Below are positions 1 through 7,032 of a stretch of 37,271 nt of DNA, piece after piece. Location: NCBI RefSeq assembly GCF_000257905.1, contig NZ_AJJL01000043.1:1-37271 (forward strand), given 5' to 3'. Source of the DNA: Streptococcus mitis SK579. GTDB lineage: Bacteria; Bacillota; Bacilli; Lactobacillales; Streptococcaceae. The position numbers were made by a program, and so were the translations under genes. Position 1 is the first letter of the stretch. Each line of letters starts with the position of its first letter. The notes under the pieces were generated by a model, which saw only the letters and a list, made by a program, of their open reading frames with translations, was not told the origin of the DNA and searched no databases.

Positions 1-9
1 ATATATTTT

Positions 10-90
10 GGAAGGGTAGCGAAGAGGCTAAACGCGGCGGACTGTAAATCCGCTCCTTCGGGTTCGGGGGTTCGAATCCCTCCCCTTCCA
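10..90 (+). tRNA. tRNA-Tyr (GTA)
   Basis: The 7-bp acceptor stem GGAAGGG/CCCTTCC closes the gene and is followed by an A discriminator. The anticodon loop contains CTGTAAA, giving anticodon GTA. A long variable arm, as expected for bacterial tRNA-Tyr, precedes the TTCGAAT T-loop. CCA is not encoded. It is the first visible member of a five-tRNA cluster; in streptococci such clusters usually follow an rRNA operon, which would lie left of this window. Confidence 0.97.
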
Positions 91-94
91 TTTT

Positions 95-165
95 ACGGGC
101 ATAGTTTAAAGGTAGAACTAAGGTCTCCAAAACCTTCAGTGTGGGTTCAATTCCTACTGCCCGTG
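95..165 (+). tRNA. tRNA-Trp (CCA)
   Basis: Acceptor stem ACGGGCA/TGCCCGT is followed by a G discriminator. The anticodon loop CTCCAAA gives anticodon CCA. The T-loop reads TTCAATT. The gene is 71 nt long and only 4 nt separate it from tRNA-Tyr, so the two are co-transcribed. Confidence 0.97.
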
Positions 166-178
166 TTAATAAAATTAT

Positions 179-252
179 GGCGGGTGTGGTGAAGTGGTTA
201 ACACACCAGATTGTGGCTCTGGCATGCGTGGGTTCGATCCCCATCACTCGCC
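179..252 (+). tRNA. tRNA-His (GTG)
   Basis: Acceptor stem GCGGGTG/CACTCGC begins at 180, and the extra 5' G at 179 can pair with C252, the G-1:C73 identity pair of tRNA-His. The anticodon loop TTGTGGC gives anticodon GTG. The T-loop is TTCGATC. Confidence 0.96.
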
Positions 253-265
253 TATTTTATATTAT

Positions 266-337
266 TGGGGTATAGCCAAGCGGTAAGGCAAGGGACTTTG
301 ACTCCCTCATGCGTTGGTTCGAATCCAGCTACCCCAG
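266..337 (+). tRNA. tRNA-Gln (TTG)
   Basis: Acceptor stem TGGGGTA/TACCCCA with a G discriminator. The anticodon loop CTTTGAC gives anticodon TTG. The T-loop is TTCGAAT. Length is 72 nt. Confidence 0.97.
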
Positions 338-346
338 TTACTATTT

Positions 347-430
347 GCCGGCGTGGCGGAATTGGCAGACGCGCTGGACTCAAAATCCAGTGTCCGCAAG
401 GACGTGCCGGTTCGACCCCGGCCGCCGGTA
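347..430 (+). tRNA. tRNA-Leu (CAA)
   Basis: Acceptor stem GCCGGCG/CGCCGGT with an A discriminator. The anticodon stem TGGA/TCCA holds loop CTCAAAA, giving anticodon CAA for the UUG codon. The long variable arm (TGTCCGCAAGGACGT) is typical of class II tRNA-Leu. It is the last tRNA of the cluster and is followed at once by a terminator. Confidence 0.97.
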
Positions 431-442
431 TAGTATAGAGTT

Positions 443-476
443 AAGGAACGTTGATGAATCTTCGTTCCTTTTTGTA
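443..476 (+). terminator. Terminator of the tRNA cluster
   Basis: The perfect 8-bp stem AAGGAACG (443-450) / CGTTCCTT (463-470) runs into a T tract. It ends the tRNA transcript 13 nt after tRNA-Leu. Confidence 0.88.
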
Positions 477-483
477 TTATTTT

Positions 484-492
484 TGGTATAAT
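484..492 (+). promoter_or_regulatory. Extended -10 promoter of the GCS2-family gene
   Basis: TGGTATAAT is a perfect extended -10. A -35 at 17-bp spacing would fall inside the preceding tRNA terminator and is not recognisable. The start would be near 499, leaving a leader of about 33 nt that contains AGGGAAG before the ATG at 532. Confidence 0.65.
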
Positions 493-531
493 AATAGTTA
501 TTTAAAATTTATTATGAAAGTGTAGGGAAGT

Positions 532-1809
532 ATGTCTCGTTCTATCGATTTATTAAAGCATCGGTATTTGAAAAATATTAAAGAAAATCCTAAATTGTTT
601 ATTGGAGTTGAGCTGGAATATCCTGTTGCAAATTTAGAAGGGGATGCTACAAATGTTGAAGTTATTAAGAACTTATTCAGATACTTAGTTTCCACTTTGG
701 ATTTTACTGTAGAAAAGGTAGATGATTTTGGATGTCCTATCCAGTTAGTGGATCCGAAAAGTCAGGATGCTATTTTATTTGAAGTTTCCTATACAACGAT
801 TGAGTTTGCATTTGGTAAGGCTGAAACAATTCAAGAGGTAGAAAATCGTTTTAATAATTATATGGATGTAATTCAGAGAAAATTAGGTGAATCCAATCAT
901 GCTATTGTTGGCTGTGGTATTCATCCCAACTGGGATAAAAATGAGAACTGTCCAGTGGCTTACCCACGGTATCGCATGTTGATGGACTATTTGAATTTGA
1001 GTAGAAATGTGACTAAATCAGAGTTGCATCATTTCCCTGAATATGGTGCTTTTATCTGTGGGAGTCAGGTTCAGCTTGATGTTTCAAAATCTAACTACTT
1101 ACGGGTGATTAATGCTTTTACTCAAATTGAAGGGGCTAAGGCTTATTTATTTGCCAATTCTGAGTTTACAGGGGCGGATTGGGATACGAAAATTTCAAGG
1201 GATATTTTCTGGGAAGAATCGATGCATGGTATCTATCCAGAAAATGTCGGAGTCAATGCTAGGCTCTTTAAAGATGAGGATGATTTTTTTGATTATCTAG
1301 ATCATTCTGCAATTTTTACTGCGGAACGTAATGGACAAACATATTATTTTTATCCGATTCAGGCCAGGGACTATTTGGCTACATCTGAAATCCAAGCATA
1401 TGCTTTGAATGGGGATAAGATTCTTATTTACCCTCAAGAGAAGGATTTTGAAACTCATCGTAGTTATCAGTACCAAGACTTAACGACTCGCGGAACGGTT
1501 GAGTTTCGTAGTGTGTGTACTCAACCTCTTGATAGAACCTTCGCTTCAGCAGCTTTTCACTTGGGATTGTTGGTTAATTTAGATAAGTTAGAAGCTTACT
1601 TAGGAACAGCACCTTTCTTTAAAGAATCTGGGCGAAATTATAAGTTTTTAAGACGACAATTTTCTAAGAAAAAGCTTACAGAACAGGAAGAAACTGCGAT
1701 TATAGAGTTTTCCAAAGACTTACTCCTGCTAGCTGAGGAAGGACTGGGGATGAGAAATAAGCAAGAAATGACCTACTTACAGCCTTTGAAAGAAGAATTG
1801 AATCTATAA
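532..1809 (+). CDS. Glutamate-cysteine-ligase-like protein (GCS2-type family)
   Basis: This 425-aa cytosolic protein looks like a stand-alone carboxylate-amine ligase of the glutamate-cysteine ligase superfamily. The N-terminal stretch FIGVELEYP (residues 23-31) matches the glycine-x-Glu-x-Glu metal/ATP-binding signature of that family. A further conserved-looking segment, TTRGTVEFRSVCTQP (around residue 320), resembles the region that closes the active site. The ATG at 532 has AGGGAAG 4 nt upstream. The gene is monocistronic between the tRNA terminator and thrC, with its own extended -10. Mitis-group streptococci are generally thought to import glutathione rather than make it, and no glutathione synthetase domain or partner is visible here. 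The real substrate is therefore unknown: gamma-glutamylcysteine or another gamma-glutamyl amide are both possible. The family call rests on motif recognition only. Confidence 0.7.
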   Translation: MSRSIDLLKHRYLKNIKENPKLFIGVELEYPVANLEGDATNVEVIKNLFRYLVSTLDFTVEKVDDFGCPIQLVDPKSQDAILFEVSYTTIEFAFGKAETIQEVENRFNNYMDVIQRKLGESNHAIVGCGIHPNWDKNENCPVAYPRYRMLMDYLNLSRNVTKSELHHFPEYGAFICGSQVQLDVSKSNYLRVINAFTQIEGAKAYLFANSEFTGADWDTKISRDIFWEESMHGIYPENVGVNARLFKDEDDFFDYLDHSAIFTAERNGQTYYFYPIQARDYLATSEIQAYALNGDKILIYPQEKDFETHRSYQYQDLTTRGTVEFRSVCTQPLDRTFASAAFHLGLLVNLDKLEAYLGTAPFFKESGRNYKFLRRQFSKKKLTEQEETAIIEFSKDLLLLAEEGLGMRNKQEMTYLQPLKEELNL

Positions 1810-1833
1810 TTTCTCTTATAAAGGGAGAATTTT
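1810..1833 (+). terminator. Weak terminator after the GCS2-like gene
   Basis: A short stem TTCTC/GAGAA (about 1811-1829) is followed by TTTT. It is weak and could allow read-through into thrC. Confidence 0.4.
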
Positions 1834-1844
1834 CTGAAAAATCA

Positions 1845-1853
1845 TGATATAAT
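1845..1853 (+). promoter_or_regulatory. Extended -10 promoter of thrC
   Basis: TGATATAAT is an extended -10 with a consensus hexamer at 1848-1853. No clear -35 is seen. The predicted start near 1860 leaves a leader of about 25 nt before the ATG at 1885. I see no T-box or other attenuator in that short leader. Confidence 0.7.
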
Positions 1854-1884
1854 GGTAGAGACTATAGATAAAGGATAGAGAGTA

Positions 1885-3369
1885 ATGACATTAGTTTATC
1901 AATCAACGCGTGATGCGAAAAATACAGTGACTGCTAGCCAAGCTATTTTGCAAGGTTTGGCGACGGATGGTGGTTTATTTACACCGGTTACTTATCCAAA
2001 GGTAGATTTGGACTTTGACAAATTAAAAGATGCTTCTTATCAGGAAGTTGCTAAGTTAGTTTTGTCAGCATTTTTAGATGACTTTACAGCTGAGGAGTTG
2101 GACTACTGTATCAACAATGCCTACGATAGCAAGTTTGATACTCCAGCTATAGCGCCTTTGGTGAAATTAGACGGGCAATATAACTTGGAACTGTTCCATG
2201 GTTCAACGATTGCCTTCAAGGATATGGCCTTGTCTATCTTGCCATACTTTATGACGACTGCTGCTAAGAAACATGGCTTGGAGAACAAAATCGTCATTTT
2301 GACAGCGACATCTGGTGATACAGGGAAAGCTGCTATGGCAGGATTTGCCGATGTTCCAGGTACTGAAATTATCGTCTTTTATCCAAAGGATGGTGTCAGC
2401 AAGGTACAAGAGCTGCAAATGACTACTCAGACTGGCGACAATACTCATGTTATTGCCATTGACGGTAACTTTGACGATGCGCAAACCAACGTGAAACATA
2501 TGTTTAACGATGTAGCCCTTCGTGAAAAATTGGCTGCCAACAAGTTGCAATTTTCGTCAGCTAACTCTATGAACATTGGTCGTTTGGTACCACAAATTGT
2601 TTATTATGTTTATGCTTACGCTCAGTTGGTTAAGACTGGTGAAATTGTAGCTGGTGAAAAGGTTAACTTCACAGTACCAACAGGAAACTTTGGAAATATC
2701 TTGGCTGCCTTTTATGCTAAACAAATCGGTCTTCCAGTTGGTAAATTGATCTGTGCTTCAAATGACAACAATGTTTTGACAGACTTCTTCAAGACACGTG
2801 TTTACGATAAGAAACGTGAGTTTAAGGTGACAACTAGTCCATCTATGGATATTTTGGTATCTTCAAACTTGGAGCGTTTGATTTTCCATCTTTTGGGTAA
2901 TGATGCGGTTAAAACAGCTGAACTCATGAATGCCTTGAATAGCCAAGGTCAATATGAGTTGACTAATTTTGATGCAGAGATTTTGGACCTCTTTGCAGCT
3001 GAATATGCGACTGAGGAAGAAACAGCGGCAGAAATCAAGCGTGTTTATGAGTCAGATTCTTATATCGAGGATCCACATACGGCGGTTGCCTCAGCAGTTT
3101 ATAAGAAATACCAAGCTGCTACTGGAGATGTAACTAAGACAGTGATTGCTTCAACAGCTAGTCCATACAAGTTCCCAGTGGTTGCAGTAGAAGCGGTAAC
3201 AGGAAAAGCAGGCTTAACTGACTTTGAAGCCTTGGCTCAATTACATGATATTTCAGGAGTGGCAGTGCCGCCAGCAGTTGACGGGCTTGAAACAGCTCCT
3301 GTTCGTCACAAGACAACAGTGGCAGCTGCTGATATGCAAGCAGCGGTTGAGTCTTATTTAGGACTTTAA
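1885..3369 (+). CDS. thrC: Threonine synthase
   Basis: This 494-aa PLP enzyme converts O-phospho-L-homoserine to L-threonine, the last step of threonine synthesis. The N-terminal region (TDGGLFTP, residues 27-34) is the typical threonine synthase cap. Lys112 in STIAFKDMAL is the expected Schiff-base lysine. TSGDTGKAA (142-150) and the later TGNFGN segment are phosphate/PLP-binding loops of fold-type II enzymes. The length fits the long bacterial/fungal ThrC type. The gene starts with ATG after AGGATAGAGAG and has its own promoter and a strong terminator (3384-3413), so it is a single-gene unit. No homoserine-pathway genes adjoin it. Confidence 0.96.
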   Translation: MTLVYQSTRDAKNTVTASQAILQGLATDGGLFTPVTYPKVDLDFDKLKDASYQEVAKLVLSAFLDDFTAEELDYCINNAYDSKFDTPAIAPLVKLDGQYNLELFHGSTIAFKDMALSILPYFMTTAAKKHGLENKIVILTATSGDTGKAAMAGFADVPGTEIIVFYPKDGVSKVQELQMTTQTGDNTHVIAIDGNFDDAQTNVKHMFNDVALREKLAANKLQFSSANSMNIGRLVPQIVYYVYAYAQLVKTGEIVAGEKVNFTVPTGNFGNILAAFYAKQIGLPVGKLICASNDNNVLTDFFKTRVYDKKREFKVTTSPSMDILVSSNLERLIFHLLGNDAVKTAELMNALNSQGQYELTNFDAEILDLFAAEYATEEETAAEIKRVYESDSYIEDPHTAVASAVYKKYQAATGDVTKTVIASTASPYKFPVVAVEAVTGKAGLTDFEALAQLHDISGVAVPPAVDGLETAPVRHKTTVAAADMQAAVESYLGL

Positions 3370-3383
3370 GACAGAAGGAGTAA

Positions 3384-3413
3384 ACTCGGTTGGGAAGCCA
3401 ACTGAGTTTCTTT
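3384..3413 (+). terminator. Terminator after thrC
   Basis: A 10-bp stem ACTCGGTTGG (3384-3393) / CCAACTGAGT (3398-3407), with one G-T pair, has loop GAAG and is followed by TTCTTTT. It lies only 16 nt before the MATE start, and no promoter is visible between them. The MATE gene may therefore depend on read-through. Confidence 0.85.
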
Positions 3414-3429
3414 TCATCAGGAGGACGGA

Positions 3430-4710
3430 TTGTTTAAGAAAAATAAAGACATTCTTAATATTGCCTTGCCAGCTATGGGCGAAAACTTTTTGCAGATGCT
3501 CATGGGGATGGTGGATAGTTATCTGGTTGCTCACTTGGGCTTGATAGCTATTTCGGGTGTATCAGTAGCTGGCAATATTATCACGATTTATCAGGCGATT
3601 TTCATCGCTCTGGGAGCTGCTATTTCCAGTGTTATTTCAAAGAGTTTAGGGGAGAAGAATCAGTCTAAGCTAGCCTACCATGTGACTGAGACGTTGAAAA
3701 TTACTTTACTATTAAGTTTCCTTCTGGGATCTTTGTCCATCTTCGCTGGGCAAGAGATGATAGGACTTTTGGGGACGGAGAGAGATGTAGCTGAGAGTGG
3801 TGGACTCTACCTATCTTTGGTAGGCGGATCGATTGTTCTCTTAGGTTTAATGACTAGTTTGGGAGCCTTGATTCGTGCAACGCATAATCCACGTCTGCCT
3901 CTCTATGTTAGTTTTTTATCCAATGCCTTGAATATTCTTTTTTCAAGTCTAGCTATTTTTGTTCTGGATATGGGGATAGCTGGTGTTGCTTGGGGGACAA
4001 TTCTATCTCGTTTGGTTGGTCTTGTGATTTTGTGGTCGCAATTAAATCTACCTTTTGAGAAACCGACTTTTGGTTTAGATAAGGAACTATTGACATTAGC
4101 TTTGCCAGCAGCTGGAGAGCGGCTCATGATGCGGGCTGGAGATGTCGTGATCATTGCCTTGGTCGTTTCTTTTGGAACGGAGGCAGTGGCTGGAAATGCA
4201 ATCGGAGAAGTCTTGACCCAGTTTAACTACATGCCTGCCTTTGGCGTTGCTACGGCAACGGTCATGCTGGTAGCTCGAGCAGTTGGAGAGGATAATTGGG
4301 AAAGAGTAGCTAGTTTGAGCAAGCAAACCTTTTGGCTTTCTCTGCTTCTCATGTTGCCCTTGACGCTTAGTGTCTATGCCTTGGGCATACCACTGACTCA
4401 TCTCTATACGACTGATTCTCTAGCGGTGGAGGCCAGTGTGCTAGTGACACTTTTTTCACTACTTGGTACTCCTATGACGATAGGAACAGTTATCTATACA
4501 GCAGTATGGCAGGGTTTGGGCAATGCTCGGCTTCCCTTTTATGCGACAAGTATAGGAATGTGGTGTATCCGCATTGGAACAGGATATCTGATGGGGCTTG
4601 TTTTTGGTTGGGGCTTGCCTGGTATTTGGGCCGGAACCCTTTTGGATAATGGTTTTCGCTGGTTAGTTCTACGCTACCGTTACCAGCGTTATATTAGATT
4701 GAAAGGATAG
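3430..4710 (+). CDS. MATE-family multidrug/metabolite efflux transporter
   Basis: A 426-aa integral membrane protein with about 12 hydrophobic segments arranged as two related halves, as in MATE (DinF/NorM-type) cation-coupled exporters. The opening NIALPAMGENFLQMLMGMVDSYLVAHLG is typical, and a related segment (LALPAAGERLMMRAGDVVI) recurs at the start of the second half, near residue 222. The start is TTG at 3430, with AGGAGGA about 5 nt upstream; no ATG fits as well. The substrate cannot be read from the sequence. It lies 3 nt from the HAD gene, so the two form an operon. It should not be confused with dinF of the recA locus. Confidence 0.88.
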   Translation: MFKKNKDILNIALPAMGENFLQMLMGMVDSYLVAHLGLIAISGVSVAGNIITIYQAIFIALGAAISSVISKSLGEKNQSKLAYHVTETLKITLLLSFLLGSLSIFAGQEMIGLLGTERDVAESGGLYLSLVGGSIVLLGLMTSLGALIRATHNPRLPLYVSFLSNALNILFSSLAIFVLDMGIAGVAWGTILSRLVGLVILWSQLNLPFEKPTFGLDKELLTLALPAAGERLMMRAGDVVIIALVVSFGTEAVAGNAIGEVLTQFNYMPAFGVATATVMLVARAVGEDNWERVASLSKQTFWLSLLLMLPLTLSVYALGIPLTHLYTTDSLAVEASVLVTLFSLLGTPMTIGTVIYTAVWQGLGNARLPFYATSIGMWCIRIGTGYLMGLVFGWGLPGIWAGTLLDNGFRWLVLRYRYQRYIRLKG

Positions 4711-4713
4711 GAA

Positions 4714-5337
4714 ATGCAAAAAACAGCTTTTATTTGGGATTTAGATGGGACTTTATTGGACTCTTACGAAGCGATTTTGTCAGGGATTGAGGAAACTTTT
4801 GCTCAGTTTTCTATTCCTTATGATAAGGAGCAGGTGAGAGAGTTTATCCTCAAGTTTTCTGTGCAAGATTTACTGGAGCAGGTGGCAGAAGAGCGAACTT
4901 TGGATGCGGAAGTACTAAATCAAGTGCGTGCCCAGAGTCTTGCTGAGAAGAATGCTCAAGTAGTCTTGATGCCAGGTGCGCGTGAAGTGTTGTCTTGGGC
5001 AGACCAAGTAGGGATTCAACAGTTTGTTTACACTCATAAGGGAGATAATGCTTTTACTATTCTAAGAGACTTGGGTTTGGAATCCTATTTTAAAGAGATT
5101 TTAACCAGTCAGAGTGTCTTTGCGCGTAAGCCAAGTCCAGAAGCGGCTAACTATCTGTTAGACAAGTATCAGTTGAATCCTGACAATACTTATTATATAG
5201 GGGATCGGACTCTGGATGTGGAATTTGCCCAGAATAGTGGGATTCAAAGTATCAACTTTTTAGAGTCGACTTATGAAGGAAATCATAGGATTCAAGCGTT
5301 AGCAGATATTTTCCGTTTTTTTAAGGCTGAGCGATAA
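4714..5337 (+). CDS. HAD-superfamily hydrolase (phosphoglycolate-phosphatase-like)
   Basis: This 207-aa soluble phosphatase has all four HAD motifs. Motif I is DLDGT with Asp9 as nucleophile and Asp11 as general acid/base. Motif II is the Thr of VYTHKG. Motif III is the Lys of RKPSP, and motif IV is YYIGDRTLD. The helical cap after motif I (subfamily I) suggests a small sugar- or nucleotide-phosphate substrate, as in Gph or PgmB relatives, but the exact substrate is unknown. The ATG at 4714 follows AAAGGATAGGAA and comes 3 nt after the MATE stop, so the two genes are co-transcribed. Confidence 0.87.
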   Translation: MQKTAFIWDLDGTLLDSYEAILSGIEETFAQFSIPYDKEQVREFILKFSVQDLLEQVAEERTLDAEVLNQVRAQSLAEKNAQVVLMPGAREVLSWADQVGIQQFVYTHKGDNAFTILRDLGLESYFKEILTSQSVFARKPSPEAANYLLDKYQLNPDNTYYIGDRTLDVEFAQNSGIQSINFLESTYEGNHRIQALADIFRFFKAER

Positions 5338-5340
5338 AAA

Positions 5341-5446
5341 GATTGTGTCAGTTTTGTGACAGAGACCTAACAAACTATTTCAAGTAACCGAGTTTGTTAC
5401 AAGGAATAGACAGTTCTGTTAAATAGGCCCGAGAGGTCTTTTTTTC
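5341..5446 (+). ncRNA. Candidate structured RNA or 3'UTR with branched fold and U-tract
   Basis: The stretch between the HAD and LysM genes can fold into several nested stems. These are TGTCA/TGACA (5346-5350/5357-5361), an outer closing stem AGACCT/AGGTCT (5363-5368/5434-5439), and a long stem AACAAACT/AGTTTGTT (5369-5376/5391-5398). A small GACA/TGTT hairpin sits around 5409-5420. The closing stem is followed directly by seven T residues. The result looks like a multibranched RNA ending in a terminator. It could be a small RNA, the 3'UTR terminator of the MATE-HAD operon, or an attenuator. I do not recognise it as a known class, and no clear promoter of its own is visible. Confidence 0.4.
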
Positions 5447-5457
5447 TGCATTTTTTG

Positions 5458-5466
5458 TGTTATGAT
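5458..5466 (+). promoter_or_regulatory. Extended -10 promoter of the LysM gene
   Basis: TGTTATGAT is a good extended -10, downstream of the T-tract at 5439-5445. The start near 5473 leaves a 27-nt leader. From memory, the pneumococcal counterpart is reported in the WalRK regulon, but I could not find a convincing WalR direct repeat (TGTWAH-N5-TGTWAH) here. Confidence 0.6.
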
Positions 5467-5499
5467 AGACAGGTACTCATTTGAAAGGAATTTGAAAGA

Positions 5500-6702
5500 A
5501 TGAAGAAAAGAATATTATTAGCCTCAACAGTAGCCTTGTCATTTGCCCCAGTATTGGCAACTCAAGCAGAAGAAGTTCTTTGGACTGCACGTAGTGTTGA
5601 GCAAATTCAAAATGATTTGACTAAAACGGACAACAAAACTAGCTATACCGTTCAATATGGTGATACCTTGAGCACCATTGCAGAAGCCTTGGGTGTAGAT
5701 GTCACAGTTCTTGCGAATTTGAATAAAATCACGAATATGGACTTGATTTTCCCAGAAACTGTTTTGACAACGACTGTCAATGAAGCAGAAGAGGTAACGG
5801 AAGTTGAAATCCAAACTCCTCAAGCAGACTCTAGTGAAGAAGTGACAACTGCGACAGCAGATTTGACAACCAATCAAGTGACGGTTGATGATCAAACTGT
5901 TCAGGTTGCAGACCTTTCTCAACCGATTGCAGAAGCTCCAAAAGCGGTAGAAACTACAAGTACAAAAGAAGTAGCATCAAGTTCAGAAGTTACAGAGACA
6001 GTGACTGCTTCAGAAGAAGTCGCGCCATCTACAGGAAATTCTGTTCCAGAGAAGCAAACAGCCGAAACAAGCAATGCAGTTGCAGAAGCAGCTCCTCAGG
6101 CAACGACTCCAGCTGAGAAAGAGGAAACACAAGCAAGCCCTCAGGCTGAGTTAACAGTGGAAACAACTACAACTCCAGTAGAAGAAAAAGCAATAGAAAC
6201 AACTGCAACAAGTTCAGAAGAAGTAAAAGAAGTAGCATCAAGTGAAGCTACACCAGCAGTTTCTACTTATCAACCAGAAGAGGTGAAAACAGTTTCAACA
6301 ACTTACGCGGCTCCAGCTGCGCCCGATTATGCTGGACTGGCAGTAGCGAAATCTGAAAATGCTGGCCTTCAACCACAAACAGCTGCCTTTAAAGAAGAAA
6401 TTGCTAACTTGTTTGGCATTACATCCTTTAGTGGTTACCGTCCAGGAGATAGTGGAGATCACGGAAAAGGTTTGGCTATCGATTTTATGGTACCAGAAGG
6501 CTCAGAACTAGGGGATAAGATTGCGGAATACGCCATTCAAAACATGGCCAGCCGTGGAATTAGTTACATTATTTGGAAACAACGTTTCTATGCTCCATTC
6601 GATAGTAAATATGGATCAGCTAATACTTGGAACCCAATGCCAGACCGTGGTAGCGTGACAGAAAATCACTATGACCACGTTCACGTTTCAATGAATGGAT
6701 AA
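5500..6702 (+). CDS. Secreted LysM wall protein with C-terminal M15/hedgehog-like domain
   Basis: A 400-aa exported cell-wall protein. It has a Sec signal peptide (residues 1-23, probable cleavage after TQA), one LysM peptidoglycan-binding domain (about 48-90, YTVQYGDTLSTIAEALG), and a long linker (about 95-285) rich in Glu, Thr, Ser, Ala and Val. A compact C-terminal domain follows (about 295-400). In that domain His321 and Asp328 (DHGKGLAIDF) plus His393 and His395 (HYDHVHV) match the zinc-ligand pattern of M15 DD-carboxypeptidases and related folds. Peptidoglycan hydrolysis is therefore plausible but unproven. The gene starts with ATG after GAAAGGAA. The linker codons are repetitive (GAAGAAGT-type), which may make length vary between strains. 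It is a single-gene unit with its own promoter and terminator. Confidence 0.85.
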   Translation: MKKRILLASTVALSFAPVLATQAEEVLWTARSVEQIQNDLTKTDNKTSYTVQYGDTLSTIAEALGVDVTVLANLNKITNMDLIFPETVLTTTVNEAEEVTEVEIQTPQADSSEEVTTATADLTTNQVTVDDQTVQVADLSQPIAEAPKAVETTSTKEVASSSEVTETVTASEEVAPSTGNSVPEKQTAETSNAVAEAAPQATTPAEKEETQASPQAELTVETTTTPVEEKAIETTATSSEEVKEVASSEATPAVSTYQPEEVKTVSTTYAAPAAPDYAGLAVAKSENAGLQPQTAAFKEEIANLFGITSFSGYRPGDSGDHGKGLAIDFMVPEGSELGDKIAEYAIQNMASRGISYIIWKQRFYAPFDSKYGSANTWNPMPDRGSVTENHYDHVHVSMNG

Positions 6703-6726
6703 ATCAGACTTTGTAATATCATTTTG

Positions 6727-6777
6727 ACGAATGAGATCTAGCTTTCGTGATAGAGAGCGATTCTCGTTCGTTTTTTC
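6727..6777 (+). terminator. Terminator after the LysM gene
   Basis: A long hairpin with 10-bp base ACGAATGAGA (6727-6736) / TCTCGTTCGT (6762-6771), including one wobble pair, is followed by a T-rich run. The loop holds a smaller internal stem. The BOX repeat begins only a few bases downstream. Confidence 0.8.
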
Positions 6778-6783
6778 TTTTTC

Positions 6784-6907
6784 ATACTCTTCAACCTACG
6801 TCAGTTTCGCCTTGCCGTAGGTATGGTTACTGACTACGTCAGTTCTATCCACAACCTCAAAACAGTGTTCTAGCCTTCTAGTTTGCTCTTTGATTTCCAT
6901 TGAGTAT
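6784..6907 (+). repeat. BOX element (degenerate, boxA-boxC type)
   Basis: This is the characteristic Mitis-group BOX repeat. It is bounded by the terminal inverted hexamers ATACTC (6784-6789) and GAGTAT (6902-6907). It contains the hallmark core CGCCTTGCCGTAGGTATGG, then CTATCCACAACCTCAAAACA, and ends in TTTGCTCTTTGATT. Compared with the consensus I remember, part of boxA after ATACTCTTC and part of the region before CTTCTAGTTTGC are missing, so this copy is an internal deletion derivative. BOX elements are non-autonomous and form stem-loops as RNA. This one lies between the LysM terminator and the MarR promoter in a 330-nt gap. The rest of that gap (6908-6961) shows nothing recognisable. Confidence 0.93.
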
Positions 6908-6961
6908 CAATATGAATGGAAAATGGGAAGTTAGAATTTTGTAATGCCTTGAGCATAATTC

Positions 6962-6990
6962 TTGCAATCTATTTTACTTTGCATTATACT
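6962..6990 (+). promoter_or_regulatory. Promoter of the MarR-DUF1304 operon
   Basis: TTGCAA (6962-6967), 17-nt spacer, TATACT (6985-6990). The predicted start is near 6997, giving a leader of about 36 nt with AAAGGAGAAAG before the ATG. Confidence 0.75.
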
Positions 6991-7003
6991 TGATTAGTCT
7001 ACT

Positions 7004-7017
7004 ATTGATAAATCAAT
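7004..7017 (+). promoter_or_regulatory. Candidate MarR operator
   Basis: ATTGAT-AA-ATCAAT is a perfect 6-bp inverted repeat with a 2-bp centre, about 8 nt downstream of the predicted start. Its size and position fit a dimeric MarR winged-helix regulator repressing its own operon. The assignment is inferred from position and symmetry only. Confidence 0.5.
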
Positions 7018-7032
7018 TGAAAGGAGAAAGAA

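Noticed and set aside
211..491. Open frames of 60-75 codons across the tRNA genes
   Set aside because: They lie over clear tRNA-His, Gln and Leu genes and have no ribosome-binding sites; they are chance frames.
1854..1884. T-box or other attenuator for thrC
   Set aside because: The leader is only about 25 nt, with no T-box sequence or terminator between promoter and start codon.
5341..5361. WalR-type direct repeat (TGTGTC-N5-TGTGAC) before the LysM gene
   Set aside because: The spacing fits but the half-sites do not match TGTWAH; the repeat is better explained as the arms of a small hairpin.
6703..7032. Insertion sequence or small gene in the 330-nt gap
   Set aside because: The gap is fully explained by a terminator, a BOX element, a promoter and an operator; no open frame with a ribosome-binding site is present.
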